NCBI GenBank assembly: GCA_030272155.1
Contig: CP126201.1
Location: 930,001 to 994,000, forward strand
Source of the DNA: Tetradesmus obliquus
Taxonomy: Eukaryota > Chlorophyta > Chlorophyceae > Sphaeropleales > Scenedesmaceae
Direction of reading: 5' to 3'
Length of the DNA stretch: 64,000 bases
Positions within the stretch are counted from its first letter, which is position 1. Every line of letters starts with the position of its first letter. The notes under the pieces were generated by a model that worked only from the letters and a program-made list of their open reading frames with translations, had not been told where the DNA came from and searched no databases. A program made the position numbers and the translations under genes. Shown one piece after another: positions 13,362-22,380 of this stretch.

Positions 13362-15477
13362 TCACACCCTGCAGCTTCACCCAGTCTGGCGGCACAGTCA
13401 CCTTGGAATTTGAACGGCCAATGGCTGCCTCCGGTGACGCTGCGAATGACGGCACTCAGGCCATCCCTGCTGATGGGCCGGTGACATTCATTATGGCAAG
13501 GGGGCCGGGCAACGGCTTTTCAGACCTAAGCACCGACTACCACGGGTGAGCGGGTTTATGGGTGTTATAAGCAGGGTTTTGGATAGGGTGGACTTCGTTC
13601 CAGCTACCTTGTGACGCCGATTATGGCTTGTGGGCCTGGCAATGTCGCTGCCGCCCGAGCACAGACTACCACGGGCGAGTGGGTGTCAGGGTTGGAGCAG
13701 AGTTCAGAGTGGGGGTGAGCTGCCTCTAGGCTGAGGTGGCGGCTCTGATCCTTTCTGCCCCACGTGTATAACACGCTCACATGTGCTGTCTCTCACTCCT
13801 TGTGCACCACGCAGATTCACAAACCGCGAGATCCTGCGTGCCACGAGCCTCTTTGAACCATCCTCCTCACCCTCCTCTTCTTCCCGCAGCCTAGCCAACA
13901 GGGTATCCAGGGGCTGGCGTTACATATCCTGCAGGAACACATGATGTGGTACTGCATTTCTGCATAACACGCGCTTGCCTGCTGCTTTCCTTGCACTGCT
14001 ATGTGCTTTCTGCAGCTTCACCACCCGCGAGATCCTGCGCGGCACGAGCCTCTTCGGCCCTTCCTCTTCCTCCTCCTGTTTCACGGCTTGCAGCTTGTCT
14101 CAGGCCCATGAACACTGCAACGCTGGTACTGCCACGATGCCAATGCTGCGCTTGTCTGCCAGTGCGCACACACCACAGGTTGACCTGTTCACATGCTCAA
14201 CACACACCAATGTATGCTGCCCCTTGCAGATTCACAAACCGCGAGATTCTGCGCGCCACGAGCCTCTTCGGCCCCTCCTCAAGCATTGGCGGCGTTGCTG
14301 CAACGCCTTCGGCAATCGCAAAGCGCCGAGCACACGGAGTGCTGATGGCTACCAACTTCATGGTTGTGATGCCGCTGGGGGCACTAGCAGCGAGGCAGCT
14401 GCGCTGCCACTGGCTGAAAAACCCGGCGCTGCGCGCAAGCCTGTTCTACGTGCACATCGCCACACAGGTGTGTGCTTTGGTTGCAAAAGACAGTTGCTGT
14501 TTATGCCGTCAAACCATTTGATAAAAAGGGCGCGAAGCTGCTTCTAGCACACCAGTGTTGGGGTTTGTGTGGTGTGCTGATGGCTACCAACTTCATGGTC
14601 GTGATGCCGCTGGGGGCCCTGGCGGCTCGCCAGCTGCGCTGCCACTGGCTGAAGAATCCGGCGCTGCGTGCGAGCCTGTTCTATGTCCACATTGCCACAC
14701 AGGTGAGTGTTCTTTTGAAACAGCTGCTGCTTTTTTATCTGCGCATCTGAAAAGGGTGAGGGTGAGAAGCTGCTTTGAACACACCAGTTTTTGGGGTGTT
14801 GTGAGGTGTGTTGATGGCCACCAACTTCATGGTTGTGATGCCGCTGGGGGGGCTGGCAGCGAGGCAGCTGCGCTGCCACTGGCTCAAAAACCCAGCGCTG
14901 CGTGCAAGCCTCTTCTACGTCCACATTGCCACACAGGTATGTGTTGTAGCAAAACACCTGCTGGTTTTGAGGTAGAAATCAGTCCCGAATAGGGTTGACA
15001 GGCTGTTCTGCAGCAGTTTTGAGGTTTGTGCCGTGTGTTGATGGCCACCAACTTCATGGTTGTGATGCCGCTGGGGGCGCTTGCAGCACGCCAGCTGCGC
15101 TGCCACTGGCTGAAAAACCCGGCTTCGGGCATCGCTGTTCTACGTGCACATTGCAACGCAGGTGCGTGGATCTGCAGCACTCTGCCTTTCATTTTGTTGT
15201 TTTGACCTTTAGAGCCAGGTGAGACACTTGTCTTGTAGCAGTGTAGGACCGCATGTCAGCCACCAACTTCATGGTTGTTATCCCACTGGGGGCGCTTGCG
15301 GCTCGTTAGCTGCGCTGCCACTGGCTGAAGAAGCCAGCGCTGCGGGCGAGCCTGCTCTACGTGCACATCGCAACACAGGTATGACGCGCTGGCGCAGATT
15401 GCGACAGCACTACTCTGTCCCGCGTTGCATTTAACTGACGCTCAGCAGCCGCTGCCTCAACTTCATATGACATATCT

Positions 15478-15574
<97 letters not shown>

Positions 15575-15650
15575 TGCTGCTGCCAGGTTGCTGGGCTGAT
15601 CATGACCACTGTTGGCTTTGTCATCACCATGCGCCTGTTTGTAATCTGTC

Positions 15651-15695
<45 letters not shown>

Positions 15696-15758
15696 TCACT
15701 GGGCTGATCATGACCACTGTTGGCTTTCTCATCGCCATGCACCTGTTTTTAACCTGTC

Positions 15759-15790
<32 letters not shown>

Positions 15791-16663
15791 CGCTGCAGAT
15801 CACCGGGCTGATCATGACCACTGTTGGCTTCATCATCGCCACGCGCCTGTTTGGCATCAAGTACGACATGGTCGCATTCAGCCACGGGAAAATTGGCGTG
15901 GGCATCTTGGTGCTCATCTACTCCCAGGTGAGGGTGTGTATGGTCTTACTGGGTTGCTTGGTGTCTGGCAGATGCATTTTAGCCGCATTCAGCTGCATTT
16001 CTGTATGCGTCAAGCTGCACTTTGCTACAATTGGCTGCATTTCTAGATGCATTAACTGCACATCAAGCATGACATGGTGGCATTCAGCCACGGGAGAATT
16101 AGGGTGGCTACTCTGGTGCTCGTCTACTCACAGGTGAGGTTGTGTGAATGGTTACCAAGGTTGGGTGGCGCCTTGCGGGTGCGTTCAGTGCATTGAGCTG
16201 TGTTAGCTGCATCGAGCTGCATGGCCGTTTAGGTGCATTCAGGTGCACTTCATGGTACCACTGTGAGCATCAAGTATGAAACGGGTGGCATTCGGCCATG
16301 GCCGCATAGGGGTGGCTATCCTCGTTCATATCTAGTTACAGATGAAGATGCACATGTTTGGGTTCTGCTGATTTGGGTTGGGTCGTATAGGCAGCTCTTA
16401 GGTGCATGCCTGTCTTTCTTTCAGCTGCATAAAGTTTACCGTGGTTGCTATCAGCCACGGCCGCATTGGGGTGGCAATCCTGATGCTCATCTACTCACTG
16501 GTGCGGCAATGCATGCATTGCAGGGTTGTTTGGCGTCTGGCGTGTGCGTTGAGCTGCACGGCGCTGCTTTGTAAGGAGCATCCAGCGGCACATCAAGCCT
16601 GCATGACAGCCGCATGCAACTGCATTCAGCCATGGGGGCGGCTGTACTGTCACTCACCTACTC

Positions 16664-16698
<35 letters not shown>

Positions 16699-19142
16699 TG
16701 CAGCTGCTGATGGGCCTGATCCGTCCCTCTGCATCCGCCCCGACCATGCGGCGTCACGCCTGGGACGTGGGCCACACCGTGCTTGGCCGGTCTGCGATGA
16801 TGCTGGGGGTGCTGAATGCCATACTCGGAATTTTCATCTTTGTCAGCGGCTACGGAGGTGAGCTGAGATGGGGGTGTATGCATATGTACATGTAAGTGCG
16901 CATCGCGTGTGTTGGGCTTTATGCTGCTGTCTGTGGCTGTGCTGTTGCCTGGTAAAGACTTGGATGCACACCCACGTTGTGTGATGGGCTAGAGGTTTGG
17001 TATGACGTTGGACGTGGGCCACACCGTGCTGGGCCGCTCTGCACTGATGCTGGGGGTGCTCAACGCCATACTTGGCATCTTCATCTTTGTCAGCGGTTAT
17101 GGAGGTGGGTTCCTTGCAGTGATCCTGTCACTAAACATTGGAATGTGAACGGTGAGCGGTGTGATAATGCTCGGGGTGCTGAATGCACTGGTGTACTCGG
17201 CATCTCCATCTTTGAAGGTAGTAGGTATAGGACTTACATGCATATGTACTTGTGTATGTGCACAGCGTGTGCTAGGCTGTGTGTGGCCGTAGGTGGCTGT
17301 GCCACTGCCTTGCGGCGCATCTGGATGTGTATACGCGCTGTGAGATAGGGGCCGCGTTGCATTGGACGTGGGACACACCATGCTGGGCCGGTCCGCGATG
17401 ATGCTAGGGGCGATGATGCTAGGGGCGCTGAATGCCATTCAGCACACCTTCATCTGCTGCTGCTGCTGCTCCTGCTGCTGTTTGTTCTGTTGCAACTTGC
17501 AGCACACCTCACCACTTGGGGCGGCCTCTGCGCAGCCCTGGCAGCAACAACTATCATCCCTTCACCTCCTGCTGCTGCTGCTGCTGTTGTGGTGTTTGCT
17601 GTAACTTGCAGGACACCTCACCACCTGGGGCGGCCTTTGTGCAGCAGCCCTGGCAGCAACAACTATCATCCCTTCACCTCCTGCTGCTGCTGCTGATGTG
17701 GTGCTTGCTGTAACTTGCAGGCCACCTCACCACTTGGGGCGCCCTCTGTGCAGCAGCACTGGCAGCAACAACTATCATTCCTTCACCTCCTGCTGCTGCT
17801 GCTGCTGCTGCTGTTGTGGTGTTTGCTTTAACTTGCAGCACACCTCACCACTTGGGGCGGCCTCTGTGCAGCAGCCCTGGCAGCAACAACTATCATCCCT
17901 TCACCTCCTGCTGCTGCTGCTGCTGTTGTGGTGTCTGTTGCAACTCGCAGGACACCTCACCACTTGGGGCGGCCTTTGTGCAGCAGCTCTGGCAGCAACT
18001 ACTATCATCCCTTCACCTCCTGCTGCTGCTGCTGCTGTGGTGTTTGCTGTAACTTGCAGGACACCTCACCACCTGGGGCGGCCTTTGTGCAGCAGCCCTG
18101 GCAGCAACAACTATCATCCCTTCACCTCCTGCTGCTGCTGCTGCTGTTGTGGTGTTTGCTGTAACTCGCAGGACACCTCACCACCTGGGGCGGCCTTTGT
18201 GCAGCAGCTCTGGCAGCCATCAACCTGCTGCAGTCCCCTTTCTGCTGCTGCTGCTGCTGCTGCTGCCACTTCCAAACTGCAGGCGGCCTGACCCACTGGA
18301 GCGGCCTCTACGCAGCAGCCGTGACAGCCACTAACACCATCGACACACTATCACTCCACCTCCTGACGACGCTGCTGCTGCTCCTGTTGCAACTTGCAGG
18401 ACACCTCACCACTTGGGGCGGCCTCTGTGCAGCAGCCCTAGCAGCCATCAATCTGCTTCAATACATCTGCGACAGGCAGGAGAAGTTTGCAGTGCTCAAG
18501 CGGGACCGGGAGCTGGCGGCGGCTGTTACTAATTCTGTTACTGCCAAGGATGTAACAGATGACGGCGTTGATGCAGACGACGGCTCGCCACATAAAAAGC
18601 ACGCCGGCAGCTGGGTTGCTCGGAAGCTGACTGCTTCGAATTTGAAGAAGCATCAGGCGGCGGCTGCTGCAGCAGCGGCAGCAGCAGCAGCAGCAGCGCA
18701 GCCGCCGAGTGGGCAAGGCGGCACCAGTGACGGCGCTGCAGGGCTGAGTCATGCTGATGTGCATGATGTGCATAATGCACATGATGATGCGGCAGGGTTT
18801 GGTGCCCGAGGTTTTGGAGAGCCGTCAGGTGGCAATGCATATGCATACGATGGCCCAGACCATGCCATGTTTAGCCAGCCGCCGCCACACCCACAGCAGC
18901 AGCAGCAGCACTACCAGCCGCCACAGCAGCAGCAGCAGCAGTACCAGCCAGGTGAGCCAGATCAGCAGTTCAGCTTTGGCCAGGGGCCGTTTGCTGCTGC
19001 TTTGAACAGTCAGCCGCAGGGCTTTGGGCAGCCGCCGCTGCCGCCACTGGCACAGCAGCAGCAGCAGCAGCAGGTGGGCCATGGCTTTGGTCAGCAGGAT
19101 GGGCTGCTACCACCTCCACAGCCGCCCTTTGGGAGGTACTAG
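617..19142 (+). CDS. Animal-type haem peroxidase - DOMON - cytochrome b561 fusion protein
   Basis: Twenty exons with consistent phases give 1,143 aa: 617-747, 1113-1185, 2179-2296, 3218-3374, 4768-4877, 5137-5260, 5584-5730, 6463-6605, 7686-7860, 8351-8470, 9461-9744, 11101-11279, 11797-11884, 12133-12197, 12427-12509, 13375-13545, 14230-14467, 15799-15927, 16704-16857, 18400-19142. A signal peptide (about residues 1-24) leads into an animal haem peroxidase domain (about 35-560) with SFLDAS (calcium loop), LLLREHNR, YRYGHS (proximal His336) and GRDHGIPDYN. A DOMON domain follows (about 588-725; WLGFG, MIGADMVVG), then cytochrome b561 (about 755-910) with haem-ligand candidates His758, His798, His831 and His869. 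The C-terminal tail is rich in Gln and Pro. Inferred topology: peroxidase and DOMON outside the cytoplasm, b561 passing electrons across the membrane. Distal peroxidase residues look lost (see findings). The many extra exon copies in the introns are listed separately. Confidence 0.88.
1254..1405 (+). repeat. 3' echoes of peroxidase exon 2 (2 copies)
   Basis: Two copies (1254-1278 and 1381-1405) repeat the last ~25 bases of exon 2, through GCCATGGCG and the GTGAGT donor, inside the following intron. Confidence 0.75.
1440..1620 (+). repeat. Imperfect GCTGCAG/CAGCAG low-complexity tract in intron 2
   Basis: The stretch is built of imperfect GCTGCAGC and GCAGCA units. It reads as poly-Ala, poly-Gln or poly-Ser in different frames, with no codon preference. 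It is intronic between exons 2 and 3 of the peroxidase gene. Confidence 0.6.
1806..2704 (+). repeat. Echo array around peroxidase exon 3
   Basis: Three 5' echoes start right after acceptors at 1806, 1936 and 2065 (unit about 130 bp) and repeat the first ~70 bases of exon 3 (NRPSARAVSLALTNS). The intact exon is 2179-2296. Two 3' echoes (about 2425-2473 and 2668-2704) repeat its end (TSYLLSALGQL) and its donor. Confidence 0.85.
2932..3952 (+). repeat. Echo array around peroxidase exon 4
   Basis: 5' echoes begin after acceptors at 2932 and 3075 (unit ~143 bp, encoding IDVTRINAQ or a close variant). The intact exon is 3218-3374. Four increasingly decayed 3' echoes end at donor-like sites at about 3497, 3613, 3736 and 3952; each repeats the end of the exon (LNFTRSEYV). 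Confidence 0.83.
3802..3924. repeat. Long near-perfect palindrome inside the exon 4 echo array
   Basis: Positions 3852-3889 and 3890-3924 form an inverted repeat of about 35 bp per arm with almost no spacer; only a few mismatches are seen. A second direct copy of the left arm lies at 3802-3841 and carries its own small hairpin. The right arm runs into the last 3' echo of exon 4, so the arms contain exon-derived sequence. Confidence 0.8.
4078..4877 (+). repeat. Seven 5' echoes before peroxidase exon 5
   Basis: Echoes start after acceptors at about 4078, 4169, 4280, 4365, 4451, 4551 and 4673, roughly 85-120 bp apart. Each repeats the first ~45 bases of exon 5 (PNASRQAI) and then drifts into intron sequence rich in CACTGCTGACACTGCAT. 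The intact exon is 4768-4877. Confidence 0.87.
5275..5331 (+). repeat. CAGCA / CACAG short tandem repeat in intron 6
   Basis: A run of CAGCACAG-type units just after the exon 6 donor of the peroxidase gene. It is intronic. Confidence 0.7.
5584..6090 (+). repeat. 3' echoes of peroxidase exon 7
   Basis: The intact exon is 5584-5730. Its last ~55 bases (ALAQENSTLGDEEIFQAARK) recur at about 5800-5854 and 5922-5976, each with a GTGAG donor, at a ~122-bp period. A fourth trace is near 6052-6080. Confidence 0.85.
6137..7193 (+). repeat. Echo array around peroxidase exon 8 (2 upstream, 5 downstream)
   Basis: 5' echoes at about 6137-6196 (decayed) and 6284-6340 repeat the start of the exon (VVAHLQRIALVDYL). 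The intact exon is 6463-6605. Five 3' echoes, ending at donors near 6717, 6840, 6971, 7083 and 7193, repeat its second half (PYPGYNASLNPATDTFFATV) followed by GTGCGTG or GTGCATG. These copies start in mid-exon, so splicing exon 7 onto them would shift the frame. Confidence 0.88.
7330..8331 (+). repeat. Echo array around peroxidase exon 9 (3 upstream, 4 downstream)
   Basis: 5' echoes start after CTG-rich acceptors at 7330, 7452 and 7568 and repeat the proximal-histidine end of the exon. The intact exon is 7686-7860. Four 3' echoes (about 7886-7982, 8018-8110, 8140-8232 and 8257-8331) repeat GYYNPNVVLAAGL... to the donor and are separated by short CTG runs. Confidence 0.88.
8500..8800 (+). repeat. 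3' echoes of peroxidase exon 10 with CAG microsatellites
   Basis: A close 3' copy of exon 10 (INIQRGRDHG... through its GTGAGA donor) lies at about 8526-8580, preceded by (CAG)n. A decayed third copy is near 8735-8798, preceded by about 14 CAG/AGC units at 8693-8737. Confidence 0.8.
8956..10910 (+). repeat. Echo array around peroxidase exon 11 (3 upstream, 5 downstream)
   Basis: 5' echoes start after acceptors at 8956, 9122 and 9295 and repeat the first ~95 bases of the exon (MGLSPAKTFTDITPDPDLA). The intact exon is 9461-9744. Five 3' echoes ending near 9989, 10204, 10450, 10693 and 10910 repeat QLFYLSIKDQF...EVDEIRRT plus a donor-like site. The copy at 10264-10450 carries the most exon sequence. 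Some copies have small internal duplications (GGATCAAGGA). Confidence 0.88.
11579..11884 (+). repeat. 5' echoes of peroxidase exon 13 with CTG tracts
   Basis: Two echoes start after acceptors at 11579 and 11702 and repeat the start of the DOMON exon (EDGWVKVKL) before running into CTG tracts (11634-11675 and 11754-11770). The intact exon is 11797-11884. Confidence 0.82.
12703..13674 (+). repeat. Echo array around peroxidase exon 16 with long CTG tracts
   Basis: 5' echoes are near 12703 (decayed) and after acceptors at 12865, 13022 and 13207; they repeat FTQSGGTVTLEFERPMAASGD. CTG tracts lie between them, notably about 12779-12848 and 13116-13182. The intact exon is 13375-13545. One 3' echo at about 13600-13674 repeats FIMARGPGN... 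to the exon end. Confidence 0.83.
13815..15378 (+). repeat. Echo array around peroxidase exon 17 (2 upstream, 4 downstream)
   Basis: 5' echoes start after acceptors at 13815 and 14016 (FTNREILRATSLFG). The intact exon is 14230-14467. Four 3' echoes, ending at donors near 14702, 14936, 15161 and 15378, repeat about 130 bases covering the first two b561 helices (LMATNFMVVMPLG to VHIATQ) with high identity. Confidence 0.88.
15478..15584 (+). repeat. Longest CTG microsatellite in the window
   Basis: About 30 uninterrupted CTG units (15481-15570) followed by CTCCTGCTGCTGCCAG, which forms an acceptor for an echo of exon 18. A second run of about 12 units is at 15652-15690. Confidence 0.9.
15587..16665 (+). 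repeat. Echo array around peroxidase exon 18 (2 upstream, 4 downstream)
   Basis: 5' echoes after acceptors at 15587 and 15695 repeat TGLIMTTVGF. The intact exon is 15799-15927. 3' echoes at about 16053-16131, 16267-16338, 16427-16499 and 16588-16665 repeat the helix with FSHGKIG (third haem-ligand His) and end in donor-like sites; the last is strongly decayed. Confidence 0.83.
17009..17449 (+). repeat. 3' echoes of peroxidase exon 19
   Basis: Copies of the exon end (DVGHTVLGRSAMMLGVLNAI) lie at 17009-17105, about 17130-17217 (decayed) and 17365-17449. The last has an internal duplication of ATGATGCTAGGGGC. Confidence 0.8.
17503..18399 (+). repeat. ~110-bp tandem array: eight 5' echoes of the last peroxidase exon
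   Basis: Echoes start directly after acceptors at 17503, 17612, 17721, 17839, 17951, 18060, 18172 and 18283, a period of 109-118 bp. Each holds CAC CTC ACC ACC/ACT TGG GGC GGC (HLTTWGG), then a short CTG run, then GTAACTTGCAG or close. The real exon starts at 18400. Neighbouring units are nearly identical and the unit nearest the exon is the most diverged. Confidence 0.92.
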
Positions 19143-19263
19143 GTTCTAGGGTTTGGGTGTCAGGGTGTGTGAGGCCGTCAGACGTGCGTGCGTGTGTTAG
19201 GCTTGGCTGGACCGCTGCATGCCAGCACAGCTGGAGCTAAAGGCAGCAGCGCAGCTGAGGCAT

Positions 19264-19303
19264 GTGCAGGGCTTTGGGCAGCCGCCGCTGGCGCCACTGG
19301 CAT

Positions 19304-19339
<36 letters not shown>

Positions 19340-19404
19340 GCCATGGCTTTGGTCAGCAGGATGGACTGCCGCCTCCACCTCAGCCGCCCTTTGGAGGGTA
19401 TTAG
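19264..19404 (+). repeat. Post-stop duplicate of the peroxidase C-terminal end
   Basis: This repeats 19014-19142 (GFGQPPLPPLA, poly-Gln, GHGFGQQDGL, PPFGGY and a stop) about 120 bp after the real stop. Its first glutamine codon is TAG, so it is not an alternative coding end. Confidence 0.85.
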
Positions 19405-20036
19405 GTTTATAGAGTTGCAGGGTTTTGGTGTGAGGGTGTGTGTGACAGGCTTGCTGGTCTGCACAAACAGCACAGGCAGATCTGCGGACAGCAGGAGCAG
19501 ATGCACTTGCAGCAGGGATCACAGCCTGTAGTTGGTGCGTGTTTCACAAGTAATGATGCTGACATTGCAGTGTTGGTTGATGTTATGCCTGGCAGGTCTG
19601 TTTAATGCCGAGCATTTGTGTCAAAGGCGGTGGTTTAAGATGATGGTGGTTGCAGAGGTTGACCTGGTGTTGGCCATATCCCATGTGGTGGCTGTTAAAT
19701 TGCGGCATTGGAAGCGCACAGCTGTGCAACACAGTGTCTGCAATGATGGTGGTTGCGGATAATCTGATGTTTGGTGTTGGCACATCTCATGTGGTAGCTG
19801 TGCATTTGTGGCACTAGAAGTGCACAGCTGTGTACAGTTGCTGCCGTGGTTTTGGGTTTATACAGTGTTATACAGCAAGGCGGGGTTTGGTATTTGCGTG
19901 TGCTTTGAGTCTGTGTGGGTGAAGCTATTTTGTGCGGCCTAGGCTGGTGTTGGGCAAAATGCACTCTGACAAAGCATGCACAGTTCATCATGTTCTCACC
20001 GGCAGCTGCGGGTCGTGTACAGTGGGAGGTCAGCGC

Positions 20037-20070
<34 letters not shown>

Positions 20071-20730
20071 GGTGGTGTGGCTGCTGTTGTTGTGGCTGCT
20101 GCTGCGGCGGCGGCGGAGGCGAGTGATGCAGCTGTCACTACATCCTCGCACTTGCGTGCGCATCAGGTGTGTGTGCACACCAGCAATACACCGTTTCCTA
20201 CCTGCTTGACCACACCATGTCTCCCATGCTGCATCTGCGCACGCGTGAGCTGCAAGTGCAGTCACAGTACAATGTACGCAGTTTACTCGACTTTCGTCCT
20301 TCAGGCTGTGGGTGATGTAGCTCGGTAGACAGAGGTTAAGGTTTTGGGTGGACTGCAAGGTTTTTGCAGCCTTATGTGTATCGAGCATCGTACAGCTTCG
20401 CGTGGTTTTACACTCTGGCAGCATCCAGGAGCAGATTGTTGTGTGCTTGTGTGGCTGGTACAACAGGAAGTTCTCAAGCCTGTAGTGTGTGGCACTTTTG
20501 GGAGATGCCCTCGCTTGTCAAGCGCTGGCTGCAATCTGTTTGTGCTGATGGGAGCAAGGCGGTCTGCAGAAAGGAAGCATTTGCAGTAGTGCAGTATCCT
20601 GTCGCACCTTCGCGTGCATAGGCATGCGCCGCAGCTTCCATGGCAGTGAGTTGATGCAAAAAAACATTGGTGTGCGGCGTCCAATGAGTGGCTATGCTTT
20701 GGCGGTCTGCTGTCACGCAGAGCTCTGGCA

Positions 20731-20789
20731 GTTGTGCGTACTGCCAGCGCATGTCTGCAGTTGTGCGTACTGCCAGCGCATGTCTGCAG
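20731..20789 (+). repeat. 29-bp tandem pair
   Basis: Two adjacent copies of a unit containing CTGCCAGCGCATGTCTGCAG followed by TTGTGCGTA. Confidence 0.75.
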
Positions 20790-21200
20790 TTGTGCTTCAT
20801 GTGTGCAGTGTACAGCAGGCGCAGCACACACACAGGCTTGGCGAGTTCAAATAGATTTGCTGGCTCAGCAGCAGCTTGCAGCAAGGCTGCTGAGGTGTGT
20901 GTGTGACCCGACAGCAGAATGACAGCAGGCAGACAGGGAGGGCATATTGTGAGAGCCTTACATATCATGGCCCAGCAGCTTATTGATGGTGGGATAGTGT
21001 CTGGCTGCAGACCTCATACCGGCTGTGCTTTCTTGGGATGCATGTGCTAAGGGCTAAATGCAGCCACAGTGTCGAGTCTGTTTTCCGCAATACCACAGCT
21101 CACTTTGCGTTTTAGGTTGTTGGTTTGGACTGGTTAAACGAGGCTGCGTGGGCAGTAGAAGTGATCATGCGCCGCAGGCGGTATGCTCTTACTGCTGCTG

Positions 21201-21209
21201 TATAAAAGG
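21201..21209 (+). promoter_or_regulatory. TATA-box-like site TATAAAAGG
   Basis: A consensus TATA element about 1.2 kb before the BTB-like start codon. The distance would need a long 5' untranslated region or an upstream untranslated exon, so the link to that gene is weak. Confidence 0.3.
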
Positions 21210-22380
21210 TGCGCTCAGCGCATGTTTGGTGATTGGCTGCCACTGGCATATGTATGTGCGGCACAGCTGTGTGCCGCGTATTTTATATCCTGCGCCCTGA
21301 TGCGTGGAAACGTCATTAGCTGTGAACCCTGTTCAGGGCTAGTTGATGCTGCTGATGTCTGGCCATCCGGCATGCTTGCCAGGCTGGTTCGCTATGCGTA
21401 TAACATGATCCTTATTATCAGAATGTCTGTAGGTATACTGCACGCTGCGGCTGTTGTTGTCCCTGCTTGCCAGGTGTCAAGTTGGTCACATTTGGACACG
21501 TTGAGGATGTCAGCAGTAGTAGTGCTGTGACCCTTGCAACACAAACGATGTTATTGGTTGTTTGTGCAAGGTGCTCTTGCCAGCTTGTGCTGCCATGCAC
21601 TTGTGTTGGAACAGCACGTGTGCATGTGATCACGGTGCAGAGCACTTCATGGCTTTGGCTGCAACAGCTGCCTCTGTTTTTACTGTCGCAGCCAAGTCAT
21701 AACTGTTCGTCAGTCCCAGTTGTGGGCCCTGCATTTGGTTGCACACCTGCATGGCTCGTTGATGCCCGTGCTTCCACAGCTGAAGCATCGCGGGGGCAGG
21801 TTTCCACTACTAGCAATTTGTTGCTACCTGAAGTGCATGGCTTTTTGGATGGTAGGAGGTGTGAAGGCGCATGGGGTATCCTCATCGTCACACACACACC
21901 CTACGCGGGTGGCAAGTTTCAACACACCACACGTAGCTCATTCATTCATTCATGGACGTTTGGTGCCACCAGTTCCTGCCGCTTTGCGCACTGGTGTACA
22001 TGTGCCGCGGTCCAGGCAGGGCTGTTGGCATTAGTCATCCTTGGCACAGACTTCACATTTATTAAGGCGTTTCTTGCACTGCTGCTTGGGTCGCTGGCAA
22101 CAACTTGCTTGTTCACACTGGCGTTTCAGTTGCTGTGTTGTATGTGTTGTCTGGTGCGCCATCTACATGCTGCTGTGAAGGGCAGACTCTTTATCTTCTC
22201 ACCAGTGTGTAGGTATCCATGTGCAGAAGCGTGTCACATGACAGTCACATGACGGCATTTTTTGCAGATGCCATGCCCCTGCTAAAGGGCACACGTTGGT
22301 TCCACACAGGCTGCCTGGCCAGCTTCAAGTTGGTCATACACTATCCAGGAAGCTCCCATTGTGTCTCGCCAGCGTCGCAA

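Larger units (their letters stand above)
19143..22380. other. Intergenic / 3' flank between peroxidase and BTB-like genes
   Basis: No supported gene is seen in these ~3.2 kb. It contains a post-stop copy of the peroxidase C-terminus (19264-19404), a two-copy ~105-bp repeat (about 19638-19735 and 19743-19838), a CTG run (20038-20071), a 29-bp tandem pair (about 20731-20789) and a TATA-like site (21201). Open frames here lack any family signature. Confidence 0.55.

Noticed and set aside
15478-16137. Open frame starting with poly-Leu, like a membrane protein
   Set aside because: The Leu run is the CTG microsatellite. The frame only captures pieces of b561 exon 18 and its echoes.
17698-18291. 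197-aa open frame with repeats, like a repeat protein
   Set aside because: It is the 110-bp echo array read in the wrong frame relative to HLTTWGG; the frame persists only because units are nearly identical.
17503-18400. Possible CRISPR-like regular array
   Set aside because: Units are contiguous copies with exon and acceptor sequence and no unique spacers, in a eukaryotic intron.
617-19142. Reading the extra exon copies as a set of tandem paralogous genes
   Set aside because: Copies are only exon edges, never whole ordered sets. One complete exon series closes in phase from 617 to 19142.
20301-20968. Overlapping minus-strand open frames in the 19-22 kb gap
   Set aside because: No signature sequences; they overlap in three frames and include the 29-bp tandem repeat.
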